From Motacilla alba alba (taxonomy: Eukaryota > Chordata > Aves > Passeriformes > Motacillidae): DNA of 64,000 bases. The position numbers and the translations under genes are program-made. Under the pieces are notes generated by a model. It did not search any database, had not been told where the DNA came from, and was given only the letters and a program-made list of their open reading frames with translations. Numbering within the stretch: position 1 is the first letter of the stretch; every line of letters starts with the position of its first letter. Positions 25,801-38,057 of this stretch are shown here, piece after piece. The stretch covers positions 38,840,911 through 38,904,910 of the forward strand of contig NC_052046.1 in assembly GCF_015832195.1 (NCBI RefSeq). The letters are read 5' to 3'.

Positions 25801-28030
25801 ATATCAATCACAAATATTCAAGGGACCTGTGAAAATTTTAGCTCAAAGCTGTAGAGAAAAGCCTATCTCCCTTGCATAGAACAGGCAGATCTCTTCAAAC
25901 ATGTATAACCAGATATCATGATACTGAAATACTATAAAAGGAAATCATGGGCTTATGAGGACTAGCAAAATCCAATGATCTTGAAACCTATCAAAGTCAC
26001 TTCTGCTCAGTGTCATCTGTTTGAAAACAGAGGATGATTATAATTTATTCAGTCTATCATAATGGACATATGCTAAAGAATAAAATTCAGAGGGCCTGCC
26101 TTATCCCATCTGATGAGGTCAGAGGAGGAGAATCCCAGCTAATGAATTAATTGTCATTTCTGGAAATGGATGTTGGAACAAGGCTTGCTTCCAGCTATGA
26201 ATTCTGTTGTATCAAGTTTTTACAAGCAATGAAATTATGGAAGATAATTTATGTAGATTATCTTTATTTTGATAAAGGTACTTTGTGTGGGAAAGGGATA
26301 ACCTCAAACTTCTCTAGCAACTTGTCAATGACTGTGTATCTTTACTGAATGTAACATAAGAGCAGATCCCCAAAACATTGGTTTTCTATACCTGCTGAGA
26401 AAGATTGCTTGAAATTCGTCTGCATAGGATCTCAATAGGCCAATATTAAGTCCTATTCCAGCTTTATGTGGTCAGATCTTTTCCGATTTAAAAGCCTATC
26501 AGTTGTGTTTTTCTCTACTATGTAAAGCCATTCACTTTAGAGCTCTTGACCAAAGGGACCAAGTTCCCTGCAATTGGATCCTAAGGTTTTCACCTGCTGT
26601 GCTACCTATTTTGTTGTCACTTTACTATCTTGATGCTCTCTTGGCAATACTTGAGGAGTCTTTGCCAAACTGGCCATGAAATGCTGCTCCTTGCTGGCAG
26701 CAGGAATGGGTGCTGGTGTCTGCAAAGGTTATTAGGGCAGGACGTAGCTCCAGTGCAGAGCCGCAGCTCAGCACAGAGAGCCATGTTTTGTTCTTGGTAA
26801 ACTCATCTAACCTTCAGATGCTTTTAGATTTTTTCTGGTTTCTTCAGGAGGCGTCCAAGACCCTGACAAACTACAGCTCCCTCATATTAATCACAGGTAC
26901 ACTTCTGATGTTGCTGCCAGCAGCAAATGAAACACAATATGGGGCTAGATAGATCCTGCCTAACCTGATGTGGCAACATTGTATCTGCTGCTCTACAAGG
27001 TGACCTTGTACACTCAGTGTGCACTGGTTTAAATTTCACTGAGAGGTTGACCTGTGGCTTTATAAGAAAAGCATTTTACATGCACAGATTCCTCAAGTGT
27101 CATTTAAGTGCCTTGCTTTCATAAGAATTATTGATTTAGTGGGAATTACTTAGTCCTAGAGGAAATAAAAATGAAGTAATGCATAATACCTACATGACAA
27201 AATGCATTACATTAAAAATGGTTATCTTAAAAAAACCTACTATCATGAAAAGCACTTCCCTGCCTTAATGGCAAAAAAAAAAAAAAGATAAAGCTGATAT
27301 GTAGAATTTGTGATTTTAAGTGACCTCCTGCTTTGCTCTGAAACCCCTGACTATATCAGTCACGCAATAAGCACCAACCCTCTTTCTTCTGAAAGTCTGT
27401 CACAGCACTTAAAACACATGCAGGGTTTTTTTTTTTCCCTGCTTCGTTGAATGCAGAAGAAAGCACAGAGAAGAACTGTGGTGCAAAATGCTTTGAAACG
27501 AGACAGAAGCAAGGACGCACCGAGAGCCTATTCTGAAAAACATTGACACTGCATAGGTAAGAGGGAGAAGTAATTCCACCTGCATTTACCAAAGCCACTA
27601 GGTGTCCCTGCTAACCTGCAGCAGCAGTGGTAGGTTCAAGTCCTGCTGGAAGATACAAGCACACTTCATAAACCTGTCCAAAAAAAATACCGTGCTACCA
27701 AATCAGGCAGCATCATCTGCCCAGCTGTGCATCACTTCATCGTATTGTCCATTACTTTTACCTTGCAGGCTTTCAGGGATGCAATACTTGCAGGCAAGGT
27801 CAGTCAGTACTAGTCAACTGCACTGTTTCCTGTTCATTAAATAAACCATGTATGTCCTTGGCAAATGTGTTTTGAAACTGGAAACTTTCCGAGACTACAC
27901 AGTTCTCAATCAAAAGCCAGAAAGTTTTCAGTGGTGTCTGTTGCATTTGGTGCATTAAAATGAATAATGCAGCATTATTGAAAAGGGCACTGATGCTGTG
28001 CTAAAAGAGACTAAAACAAATATATTAAGG

Positions 28031-28033
<3 letters not shown>

Positions 28034-28064
<31 letters not shown>
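28034..28064. repeat. Poly-T (31 nt)
   Basis: Uninterrupted run of 31 T. Read on the minus strand it is A31, but no retrogene body adjoins it. Confidence 0.95.
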
Positions 28065-28068
<4 letters not shown>

Positions 28069-28282
28069 CTCCATTATTTCAGTTTTGTTATATGAAAGCA
28101 TATTATTTGATTTGAAATTTCATTTCTGGGAAGGGACAGTTTTTGCAGTAAATAATCTTCAGATTTAGGGGCTCTTCAAGCAAGTGTTAGATATTGCAGT
28201 ATGTTATTTTAAAAGAGCTTATATAACACTCAAATAAATAAGATGTTTATGATTAACATTACTGGGAACAGTTGTCACCCAA

Positions 28283-28322
28283 TGTTGCACTTCCAACCTT
28301 AATTATTCTCTGATTCTATGCT
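28283..28322 (+). mobile_element. CR1 3'-end fragment
   Basis: TGCACTTCCAACCTTAATTA followed by TTCTCTGATTCTATG matches the CR1 3' terminus, with its TCCAACCTTAAT block and the closing ATTCTATG repeat. Confidence 0.65.
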
Positions 28323-28959
28323 TCTTCTAATACTGAAACAGAAAGGATACTTTTTGAATGTAGTCTAATTTCATGCAGTATCAGATAACTCCCTCTAACT
28401 TGCTTTCTACAAATTAAAGCTTCACAAATCCAAATATTTTATTCCTAGTTGCACTTGGTCTTTTTTTACCCTAGGAAAGAAGAAAAAAACCCATCAAAAG
28501 CCTATCCTTCCTCTTGCCCCCCTGAAACAGAAAAAACCCCAAACACTCTCTTTAAAATCTTCTGTATTTTTTCTGATCCCCAAAATGCCTGGGCATGATG
28601 GTACCTTACTGAAATTACAATCTGACTATATCCTACTTATATGAGCTGGGATTTCTACAAGCTGCAGTGCTTTCCTCTGGGATGCAATACTGCTTTTTCC
28701 TAAAAAGACATAGTTTATTTTACAAGAATAAAACAATTATGTTACACTCTAATAGGGATAATTCTGCCCGAAAGATGAAGCTGCAAAAAACCCTTGCAGA
28801 ACTGTCAGAATGCTAGTGCCCATTTCACCAAAAAAACCCAACACCCCCCCCCCAAAAAAAGAGGTAATATTCAGTATATTCAGTAGTTTGCTGAAAATCT
28901 TATTACAGAGTATTTGAAAATATACATGTGCTATTTACAGTGCAAATTATATTGAGGTG

Positions 28960-29027
28960 TTTTTTTTTTTTTACTGAAAATACTTCAATGGTAGAATTTT
29001 TGTGTGGTTTTTTTTTTTTTTTTTTTT
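28960..29027. repeat. Two poly-T runs
   Basis: T13 at 28960-28972 and T20 at 29008-29027, separated by 35 bp of ordinary sequence. Confidence 0.9.
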
Positions 29028-30931
29028 GATCCCACTTTTATGTGGTCATTTGGTTTTAAAGCTGCAGGTGTTTGACACCAGGCCTCAGAAGATAATCTAC
29101 TCATTTTTCCTTACTAGTGATGATTCTTACTTTTACATTGCAATTCATTACTAGAAAAACCTTCCTATTTTCACTCGCAAATTTTTTTCATAGTCACTTT
29201 ATGTGGCAATTCTGAAGAATTCAGTGTGACTTTTACAATATTCAATGACTGCCTTCTGAAACATGAGAGCCCTTTAAATCTCCAAGGTAGTACAGCTTAA
29301 TTCTGTGGCTATAAAAGCAAAAAAACTATTTGATTTTTACTCACTACTGGTGGTTGCCCCTCTTGGCCTTCTCTAATGTAGGTACGAGGGTCAAAAGCAA
29401 TGGAGATAAACGCTTAATGAATGCTATCAAGTTTTCAATATTGACTTTATGCAACAGATGGTTGTTAGGCAAAATAGGAGTAATGAAATATTTAAGAAAT
29501 CACTATTATTTATGAAAATTTTCAATCATTACCTGCTTATGTTGATGGTGATTAATTTAGAGCTGAGGCCAGTTGCATTGTTCTGCTCCTGATTCCTGAC
29601 GAATATTTATAACACTCTAAGACACTGCACAAAAATGTATTTATGTGTGAAGGAAACACCCTGGTGCAACCTGCCCTACCATTGGCCAGGGCTGTCCTCT
29701 CAGTTCATTGCTGATATTCATACACTGCTAATCCTGGACCTTTAAAACAAATATTTTAACTGCAATACTATCAAATGCAAGCAAAGTTTATGTCAGAATG
29801 CTTAGTAAGAATACTATAAACCAATAAAGAATAGGATGAAATCTCAGCACGTGGGTGAGCACAAGAGCTAAAAAGGTGTCACATGTCATCAGTGTAGCAT
29901 GCATCTACAAAATAAAAAGGAGTCCTGGAGTCCTTCTGGGAATCATCTTTAACATTGCAAAGAAAACTCTTAGCCTTGACACAAAGGAATTGTTTTGCAA
30001 ACATCAGGCTCAGAAACTTTTTTTTTCCACTTTTCCCTTTCCTTCCTTTTGTTTTGCAGTTCCAGTCAACCACAGTAAGACATGATTGACAACTCCTCAG
30101 TGATGCTGTGTTTCAAAGATCACTCAGATTTCTAGGGTCTTCACTGGAGCAGCTCTGTGGGAAGAGACCAAGATATAGGGAAGGGCAGGCCAGTTTCTGC
30201 AGGAGGCAGCCCTTCTGCAAGAATAAAGCTGTATAATAAGAAGCAACAGGATGCAACAGGAGTATAAAATAACAAAGAGTAGAGATGAAGGGGGAAATAG
30301 AATAGAAGCAAAATCATAGTAACACAGGACAGGTTATGACCCAATAATAGAGGAACTGGGGAAAAAGAGAGCTAGTGAAAAGGATGTGTGTTCTCCTAAA
30401 ATGCAAAAAAGAGAAGGAAAGGTATCAAAGATGAAAGAGACTGCACTTTTTCAGGTTAAAGACTTTGTTTATTACCATGTTAGACAAGCCACTGCTGTTC
30501 TATATAACTTGATAATAATTCCTGAATAAAGTAGGACTTACCACCTTAGCTGAATCAAACAAAAAAAAGGGAATAAAACCTCTTAAAAGCAGATTGTTTG
30601 TGATTGAGACAAAAAGATAGAGTCCCATAGCAAGGTCACTGCAATGTGCAGAAAAGTTTTAAGGCTCAGACTGGGATTCAGGAAGTACAGGCACATACCT
30701 GGCCTCTGCCACTGATGCTCAGCTTGGGTAAGAGTCATTCTCAGGTCCTGGTCATGCATTATTCTCAGTTCTTCAACACAGCCTTCCTCTCACCACTTTC
30801 CTTGTTTGTGTAATTGATCTGTAAGCCATTTGAGAACTGACATCCTCTTGCCATAAGAGCGTGAACTGCTGACAGCCTTTTAGCTCTTAGTCAAGTGTTA
30901 ACTGCTGCCTCTTCACGAACCCTTAACTCAC

Positions 30932-31340
30932 ATAAAAATCCCTTTTGATTTTCTCTCTGCTCAGCATGTTGCACTCTGCCCCTGGCAATGGACTGTAGAC
31001 TGGTACCGTGGTCCAGTGTGTTTGTGCTTGTGTGTGGGCGCGCAAGTGAGCAATACCATCTGCACTGCCATCGCCAACTCCCTGTGTGCAAATGAAATCA
31101 TGTTGCCCTGTGTGCAGACGGCTACATCCAGCATCTCCTCCCTGATTGTTTCTGAGGGCCCTGGATCTCCCCTCTTTCATGTGGTGTGGGCAGAACAGAC
31201 CAGCTGCAGCCGACTGAGGGTTAGGGAAGGGATGCCTGACTGCACTGGAGTGTGGCACGAGGAGGAGACAAGGTTCTCTCTTGTGCAGCAGGTTTCCCCA
31301 TGGCTAAACTGCTCTGCGAGGGGTCATGGCCAGCGGCTAA
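30932..31340 (-). other. GC-richer block, candidate noncoding exon or regulatory element
   Basis: About 400 bp that is visibly richer in G+C, with several CpGs (for example GGGCGCGCAAG near 31038), inside AT-rich intron, and without CR1 or LTR similarity. On the LINGO2 strand it is bounded by CACATTTCTTAG before 31340 (acceptor-like) and ATGTGAGT at 30932-30926 (donor-like). Frames of 144 (+) and 111 (-) codons cross it, but neither resembles a known protein. It could be a LINGO2 5'UTR exon, an enhancer or an old unrecognised repeat. Confidence 0.3.
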
Positions 31341-31485
31341 CTAAGAAATGTGAAAGAAAGATGCCTTTCTTATCCCTAGGTACTTTACCTTCCAAGAAAC
31401 ATTCCACTTCCTTTACTTACACAACAACTTCTTTGGTATTACTACCATGAAAAGCAAGTGGTGCTGGCATTCGCAAAACGCAACC

Positions 31486-32036
31486 TAAGTCATAGAATCA
31501 TAAAACATCCTGAGTTGGGAGGGACCCATCCAGATTATTGAGTCCAACTCCTGGCCCTGCACAGGACACCCCAAAGAATCACCCCATGTGCTTGAGAGTA
31601 TTGTCCAAATGCTTTTTGAGCTCTGTCAGGCTTGGTGCTGTGACCACTTCCTTAGGAAGCCTTTTCTGGGGCCCAAACACACAGTGAGTGAAAAATCTTA
31701 TTCTAATATCCAACCTAAACTTCTTCTGGTGCAACTTCAGGCCATTCCCTCACATTTTGTCACCATTTACCTCAGGGAAGAGATCAGTGTCTGCCCCTCC
31801 TCTTCCCCTCCCAAGGAAGTTGTGACTGCAGTGAGATCTCTCCTCAGTCTTGTCCTCTCCAGGCTGAACACACCAAGAGACCTCATCCACTCCTCATACA
31901 GCTTCCCCTCAAGGCTCTTCACCATCCTCACAGCTCTCCTTTGGATGCACTCTAAGAGCTTAATGTCTTTCTTATATTGTGGTACCCAAGAGTGCCCCCA
32001 ACACTAGAGGTGAGGTTGCACCAGTGCAGAGCAGAA
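31486..32036 (-). mobile_element. CR1 LINE 3' fragment
   Basis: The left end CATAGAATCATAAAACATCC is the reverse-complemented CR1 terminus. This is followed by the familiar TTGGGAGGGACCC, GAGTCCAACTCCTGGCCCTG and CAGGACACCCCAAAGAATCA blocks, then reversed ORF2 3' sequence (CCTTTGGATGCACTCTAAGA) to about 32036. Same strand as LINGO2; 5'-truncated and decayed. Confidence 0.93.
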
Positions 32037-35000
32037 AGGCAGAAAGCTATTGCTGCTTCTGTTTTTTCAGCACACAATTCTATGAGACTATTTTTATTAA
32101 CATGAACCACATATACTCTGATGTTTCCTATCTTTGTATCTTTGGACTGTTGAGGGGATGAAGGCTGTGGTGTACTGAGCAGCATTCTTAATGGGAAAAC
32201 GAGGAATACAGCATATATTTTTTGTTTAGATTAAAAATATTTTTCATTGTTTCTGCCCATGTTGGCTTCAGCATAACAGAAATAAGTCCATGGAAGGGGC
32301 TTGTCAGCCTCAGGGACCATGGTCAGCCATGCATGGTTTGTCACCATCATTCACTTTCTATTAAAACCACTACAACTTGTACACTGGATTCAGTTCCTAT
32401 TATGTCTTTGCTGCAAATCATGAGCTCAGTGGCCTCAGAGTCACACCAAGAAGCCTGTTTCTGTTGATAAGTAAGTATCACTGACATGAAAGGAGACAAG
32501 GTAAAGCATTGGTCCATAAGACAGAAGGACAGTGCCATTCACCTCAAGTGTTAACAATTATGTAAGGGTATTACTTCTGAGGAGAAACATGTAGGAAGTT
32601 GGATTGCTTGAACATATTTATCTGACATAATGAGTCTGAATGGAAATTAAATACATAAACAAAGAAATTAAGTCACTAGCACATTTTCATGTCCTTTAAT
32701 AATAAATTTCCTCTGGATTTCTGAAAACAGTGTCAAGTGATAGATTTTAAAATGGAGCTGAAATAGCAGCAGTCTGACCATGTGGAACAGAAGACTAATA
32801 AAAGGGACGGATGGGGAATAAAGGATGTGAAAAGAAATCCGTGTGCATGAGGGAAAGAATTCACACAAAATGAAATATCTTATACAGCTAATAACTAGAA
32901 AAGAACAGCAAGCTAAAAAGTTTATACTATCATACTTGGAGATTTGGATTTTATCAAAGCTATGTCAAACAGTTCAGCACAGGAAGATTTTCAAAACAAA
33001 ATTAAAATATATAGTTAATGTAGGAGATGTTGTTGCATGGGTACTGCTCTATGTACAATTTCTTCCTGTTTAAAATATTTTACTTTCCTGTGTTCATCTC
33101 AGTGAGACTTGCAGTGAGAAGTCACAGTATTTCTACATGTGATAACTGAGCACATTCTACCTCAAACCTCTGGTCCCTTCAGAATGAAAACACCTATGCT
33201 GAATTATAAACACCAGCCTCTGACAGCAAATAATTGAGGAAAAAGAAAACAAACAAAAAAGCCCCACAAACAGTTTTCCAGTAGTTAACTCAAAGCTAAG
33301 AAAGTCCTAGAAAATTTTTCTGCTACAATATCACAGTGATGATGAGTGAAAACACTAAATGTCATCACAGTTGAGGCATCAACAATTACTTCTAGCTATC
33401 TGGGCTGATAGGTGAATCCAATCTCCTGGTAGTAGGAGTGGTCAAGATATGAAAAATTCACATCTGCCTATTTCCATTTACAGGAGCAGTGCAGACATGC
33501 AGAACTTCTCTCCAGCCACCTACTTCCTTGAGAGAGCCCTTTCAGTAAGAATATTATTCTTAGTTCAGAAAACTGATTATACTTTTGATTCCAGGTAATG
33601 ATCTGGTGTCATTAGCTAAATGCTTCTTCTCAAAATGAGCTGCCAGAAAATCTCCATCCCAGGCAGCAGTTTCTAATAAGCAAGGTCAGCAGAAGTGAAC
33701 GAATGTGCGAGGGCATATGAGCAAGGTGAGCTGTCATCCCAGTATCACTGTGTCTGTCACATATGATGTAACCTGTTTCTCTGTCACTTTAATTACTAAT
33801 TTATTTAGTTTCATAAGTCAAGAATAATAGAAATAGGTTCAGAAAAGGTATTATAGATATAGATATAGATAGATAGATATAGATATAGATATAAATGAAG
33901 TATATATGTAAAGGTAGTTTATCAGCCTGACGGTATCCTCCATTCAATAATTCTCCAAAAGTCTGTCTTGATATTTTCAAAATTCCCCATTTTCAATTTG
34001 TTTCAGCATTTTTAGTCTAATTTTATGAGACCACAAGACCAACCTCTTCTGCTAGCACATTTTTTCCCATGACATCTTCAGATTAGAGAAGATCATAGAG
34101 CTGTAATTATCTAGAAAAGAACTGAGATAGTATGGGGATGCCTTTCTCTGTGAATCTCTGCAATGAACTTTACCCCCAAAATGAAAAATGAGGAAAGTGC
34201 TTTGCTGCAATTTTGAACTCCCAGGTATAGAGACCCAGTCAATCTGGAAGCCAAGGAAACTTTACTAGACCCGATATCATCAACATACAGAGTTAAGGCA
34301 AGAGTGACAAAATGAAAGAGAACATCTTTCCAGAAGATGGGATAAGGAGGTATCAGCCATAGCTCCTACTATACAGATGTTTCTTAGAAGATTAAATGCA
34401 CAATGCTGCTTACTCACACTCTCTGTTATAACCTCACTGTCCTCCTACCAATTTTAACTAGGTCTGACAAAAGCTTACTGTATTGATACTTTTAGTGCTT
34501 TCTTCCCATTCCTTCTTTCAAACTCTACATGCTCTTTGTGCTTTTACAAAAATAAGAGATGCTGCTGGTGTTGTGCTCAGAGCTCAGACTGCAGATGCCA
34601 GGCTGCAAAAATCTGCATACTCTGATTGTGGATACAAAGGAACATATCCCCAGATCATGCGGAAAGAAGGAAACCTATTGCATCCTATAGATCTTTGCTG
34701 TGCTCCCTTGCTAGGAAGTCTGCTTCTCTATCACTTACAATCACAACAAAACTCATTAAATCAACATGTTCTTTTTTACAAAGGAAATTATTTTACCTTG
34801 CAGGGATTAAAAAGTCTAAAGAAAATACCCTTCTATTATCATGTTTTAACTTCAAAAAATAAAGTCTCATTCAATTTACAGCCAGTATCTTAGTGCCTTT
34901 GTAACCAATATATTCATGTCAGCAATCAGATTCCTGAATATTTTTTGTGTTTAATAGGCATAATTTCCATGAATCACTAATGGAATCAGTAGGAGGATAT

Positions 35001-36350
35001 AATATGCATGCAAAAAAATGAGGTGGTGCCCTTCAGAATCCTGGAGGGATTTCATCAGCACAAACCTGTCTGCTTCTTTACTTTACAAAGCCAGGGTTTT
35101 TCTCTCAGGTAGGAATTTCAGAGCAACCTGTAATGCAGTTCTGGGAGGACACACTGGCATTTTATTCATATTTTTTGAACAATATTTAATTAAAAAAATA
35201 AACAGTTTAGCTTTTTTAAAGCTTAGATATATGGAAATAAAGCTGTTTCTTAGCCTGGAAAAATATTAAGCGGTTTGGCTAATACAGCCATTTTTCCTTC
35301 AGATGTAATGCAAGGCAATTGGGTGTAAATGCTCAGGTCATATGCTGGCTCTAGAGGACTGAATAATTGGAAAGAGAATTAGTTCATTAATGCTCTAAGA
35401 ATTTACTGTACTTCATCACAGAGAGAAAGGAGTAGGAATAATTCAGCCACAGTAGAGCTTCATTTCAGTCATAAACTGTAAGCAAGATTCAGCACTTTGA
35501 TTTTTCTAGAGCTCCACATTGACTTTAATTGGCTTTGGATCAAGGACTACACTAAGCCTCTCCATGTTTGGTGTTTATAGACCGCATTCTGTCTGTGAGG
35601 CATAATCATATACATTTAAAAGGGCTTATGACTGCCTAGTGATAACTGCAGGTTATCACCTTTTCTCTTCCCCTAACACAAGGCAAGAATCAGCAGTAGT
35701 CTCTCACTATTAATTATACATATCTTTCTGTCCTGTTTTCTGCCACCTGTAAAAACTCATCCCCAATAACTGATACTGCCAAAGGACTGCTATGTATGTT
35801 AGTTACAAATCTTCAACAATCCATTTGAGGAAGAAAAGTCTGTACAACTACTTATTTTCCCAGCTGGTAGCACCTCCATTATGGAAGGAACATTTATCAG
35901 TCCATAAGAATTTTCTGCAAGACTTGGCACACGCAGAAAAAGACAAAAATTTGCTGCCTTTGAGTGCACAATGGCTTAGCAGTTAGTCCTTTTCAGTTAG
36001 GGAGGTGGGTATGTTGAGGACAGCCTCTGGGGCTCAATGCACTCTTAATTTGAATATACCAAGAGCCAGTGAACCATGGGGATTTCCATCTTAATGCAGT
36101 AGGCCAGGAAAGTGTGAAAGGATCTTTTGGTTCAACAGGAAAGGAAAAACAGGTCCTGTGTGAAACTTAACATCATGTAGACTGGTGAGCATGCAGGGAC
36201 TACACATCACACACAGATATGAATCATTTGGAGGAGAGGGGGAACTGAAACCTGGAATTAACTGAGGGAATTGAGCTATTGAAAAATTTGAGTATTTAGT
36301 CCAGGTACAATAAGCATTCAGAATCCCCCTAAGGTTCTTGGAAAACAAAG
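32037..36350 (-). other. LINGO2 intron, unique sequence
   Basis: No gene recognised; the longest frame (136 codons at 34483-34893) has no familiar motif. It contains the GATA-type microsatellite at 33853-33893 and a short perfect stem (GTGATAAC/GTTATCAC, 35639-35646 with 35652-35659). Confidence 0.65.
33853..33893. repeat. (GATATA)/(GATA)n microsatellite
   Basis: AGATAT units with an AGAT core, about seven units in all. Confidence 0.9.
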
Positions 36351-37132
36351 AACTCCTCACACTCTTCCCTTCCCCCAACACAGGGTCCCTCTCACAGAGC
36401 AGAGTTCTCCACAAACTGCTTCAAAGCAAATCCTTCCTTGCGCTGTAGTTCTTTATGAACTGGTTGAGCATGTGTCTGTCTTGTGGTACAGTCTGTCATG
36501 AGCAGATTGTTCTAGTGTGGCTCCCCTGAAGGATCCCAAATCCTCCCAGAAAACTGGCTCCAGTGTGGGCTCCTCTCTCCATGGGGTCAAGGGTCCTGCC
36601 AGAAGCCTGCTCCAGTTCAGGCTTCACATGGGGTCACAGTCTATTTTGGGCATCCACCTGGTCCAGACTGGGAATCCACCATAGGCTGCATGTGGATGTC
36701 TGCTCCTCCTGGTGTTTGCATGGGCTGCAGGGGCACAGCCTGACTCACCATGGGGCTGGCAGGTACCTGGTACCTGACAGGCATCAGGGGCTGCAGGATA
36801 ATCTCAGCTCTGGTGCCTGTGAAGACTTTTCCCTTCCTGCTTCACTGCACTTGGTATCTGCAGAGCTGTTCCTCTCACATGTTCTCACTCTTCTTCTGGA
36901 TGAAGATGAGGGGTATTTTTCTCCCCCTCTTCTATAACAGATTATCCCAGAGGTCGTACCATCATCACTGGTGGGCCCAGCTACAGCCAACAGCAGGTCA
37001 GTATTGAAGCCGTCTTGCAATGGCTCCATTAGACACAAGTGAAGCTTCTAGCCACTTCTCAAAGAAGTTGTCATCCCACTCCTATAGTCCACCCCACCGC
37101 CTAAACCTTGCCATGCAAACCCAGCAAAGCAG
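36351..37132 (-). mobile_element. ERV LTR fragment B (U3 side retained)
   Basis: Its + strand carries the repeated 'CTGCTCCAGTnnnGGCTCC' and 'CATGGGGTCACAG' blocks shared with copy C, the GTCTGCAG/CTCTCACATGTTCTCACTC block, and ends ACCTTGCCATGCAAACCCAG. The minus strand is LTR-sense, starting near 37132. The part carrying the polyadenylation signal and U5 (seen in A and C) is missing left of 36351. It keeps internal blocks (36700-36790) that C lacks, so it is a different subfamily or an unequally deleted copy. Confidence 0.8.
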
Positions 37133-38057
37133 TGTAAGCAGAAAGCTGGCAAATGCAGTAATTGCTTTTTTCCAAGGCAGAAGATCTGATGAATTAGCAG
37201 GTGGAATTCCACAGCAGGCTCAGCTCAGTAGCTATTTAAAGGCATGTCTGCATCACAACAAAAGAACAGCAATTAGAGAGACCTTTTCTACTGATATCCA
37301 TTACTCTTACACAGTTGTCCTTTTTGTGATAGCAGCACAGAAGAAAAGATGTCTGAAGTAATTGCAATTGCATTATCATGTTTAAGCTCATTTTACTACA
37401 GCTTTCTCAATATCATCTTCCATTTTACTAAGGAAGTAAAGCTGAATAGGATTATTACAATCTCTCTATGCCAATCCATCACTGATACCTGTGGAGTTAT
37501 GCCAAAAATTAATCTTGTGCCTGAAATTAGTCATAAATGAAAGATCTATTCAAGAACTAAATGGTGAGTTGTAAACACACTACTTTCAAAAGCAAATCAC
37601 TTACAAGAAATCTGCTACTCAGACATTCAGATTGCAAGGTTACCCAACAACTTTGTTCAAATATGTGTTCCTGATGTGCAGGTATTTCAAAGGACATTCA
37701 TTAAATTAGGAATTCAGTTCAAGCACACGTATTGCGCTGCATTTAATGAATGAGATGGGAATAAAAGGGGAGAAATTGGGGCATCCATAAGGCAACTATT
37801 CTGCACAAGCAGAATTTTAAAGTATGACAGGTGAGTAGAAGAGAAGAGATGGCACAACATAAAATTCACTTTTCACTAGAGGGCTTGTTTGTGCTTGTTA
37901 TAAAGAAAATAAAATACACATATCATGAATGCAAATTATTACTTTATGAAAATGAAAGAGAAGCACATGTATGAGTTCCGGTTAGCTACATACTAACATC
38001 CTGTTAGTACATAGTTAAAAAGCTTATGAATATCTGGCCCCAGTGTGTTAAGACTGG
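37133..38057 (-). other. LINGO2 intron between LTRs B and C
   Basis: 925 bp with no retroviral gag, pol or env similarity that I can see, so B and C do not look like the two ends of one provirus. No gene recognised. Confidence 0.6.

Larger units (their letters stand above)
25801..30930 (-). other. LINGO2 intron, unique sequence with homopolymers
   Basis: No coding signal recognised. It holds T31 at 28034-28064, T13 at 28960-28972, T20 at 29008-29027, a C10 run near 28844-28853, a short CR1 3' end at 28283-28322, and a 9-bp-stem hairpin at 27176-27210. Confidence 0.65.

Noticed and set aside
27633..27643. GGTTCAAGTCC, a perfect tRNA B-box with a pairable T-stem
   Set aside because: No A-box, D-arm or acceptor stem at the right distance upstream; not a tRNA gene.
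34483..34893. 136-codon plus-strand frame
   Set aside because: No known domain and no splice or retrogene context; treated as chance.
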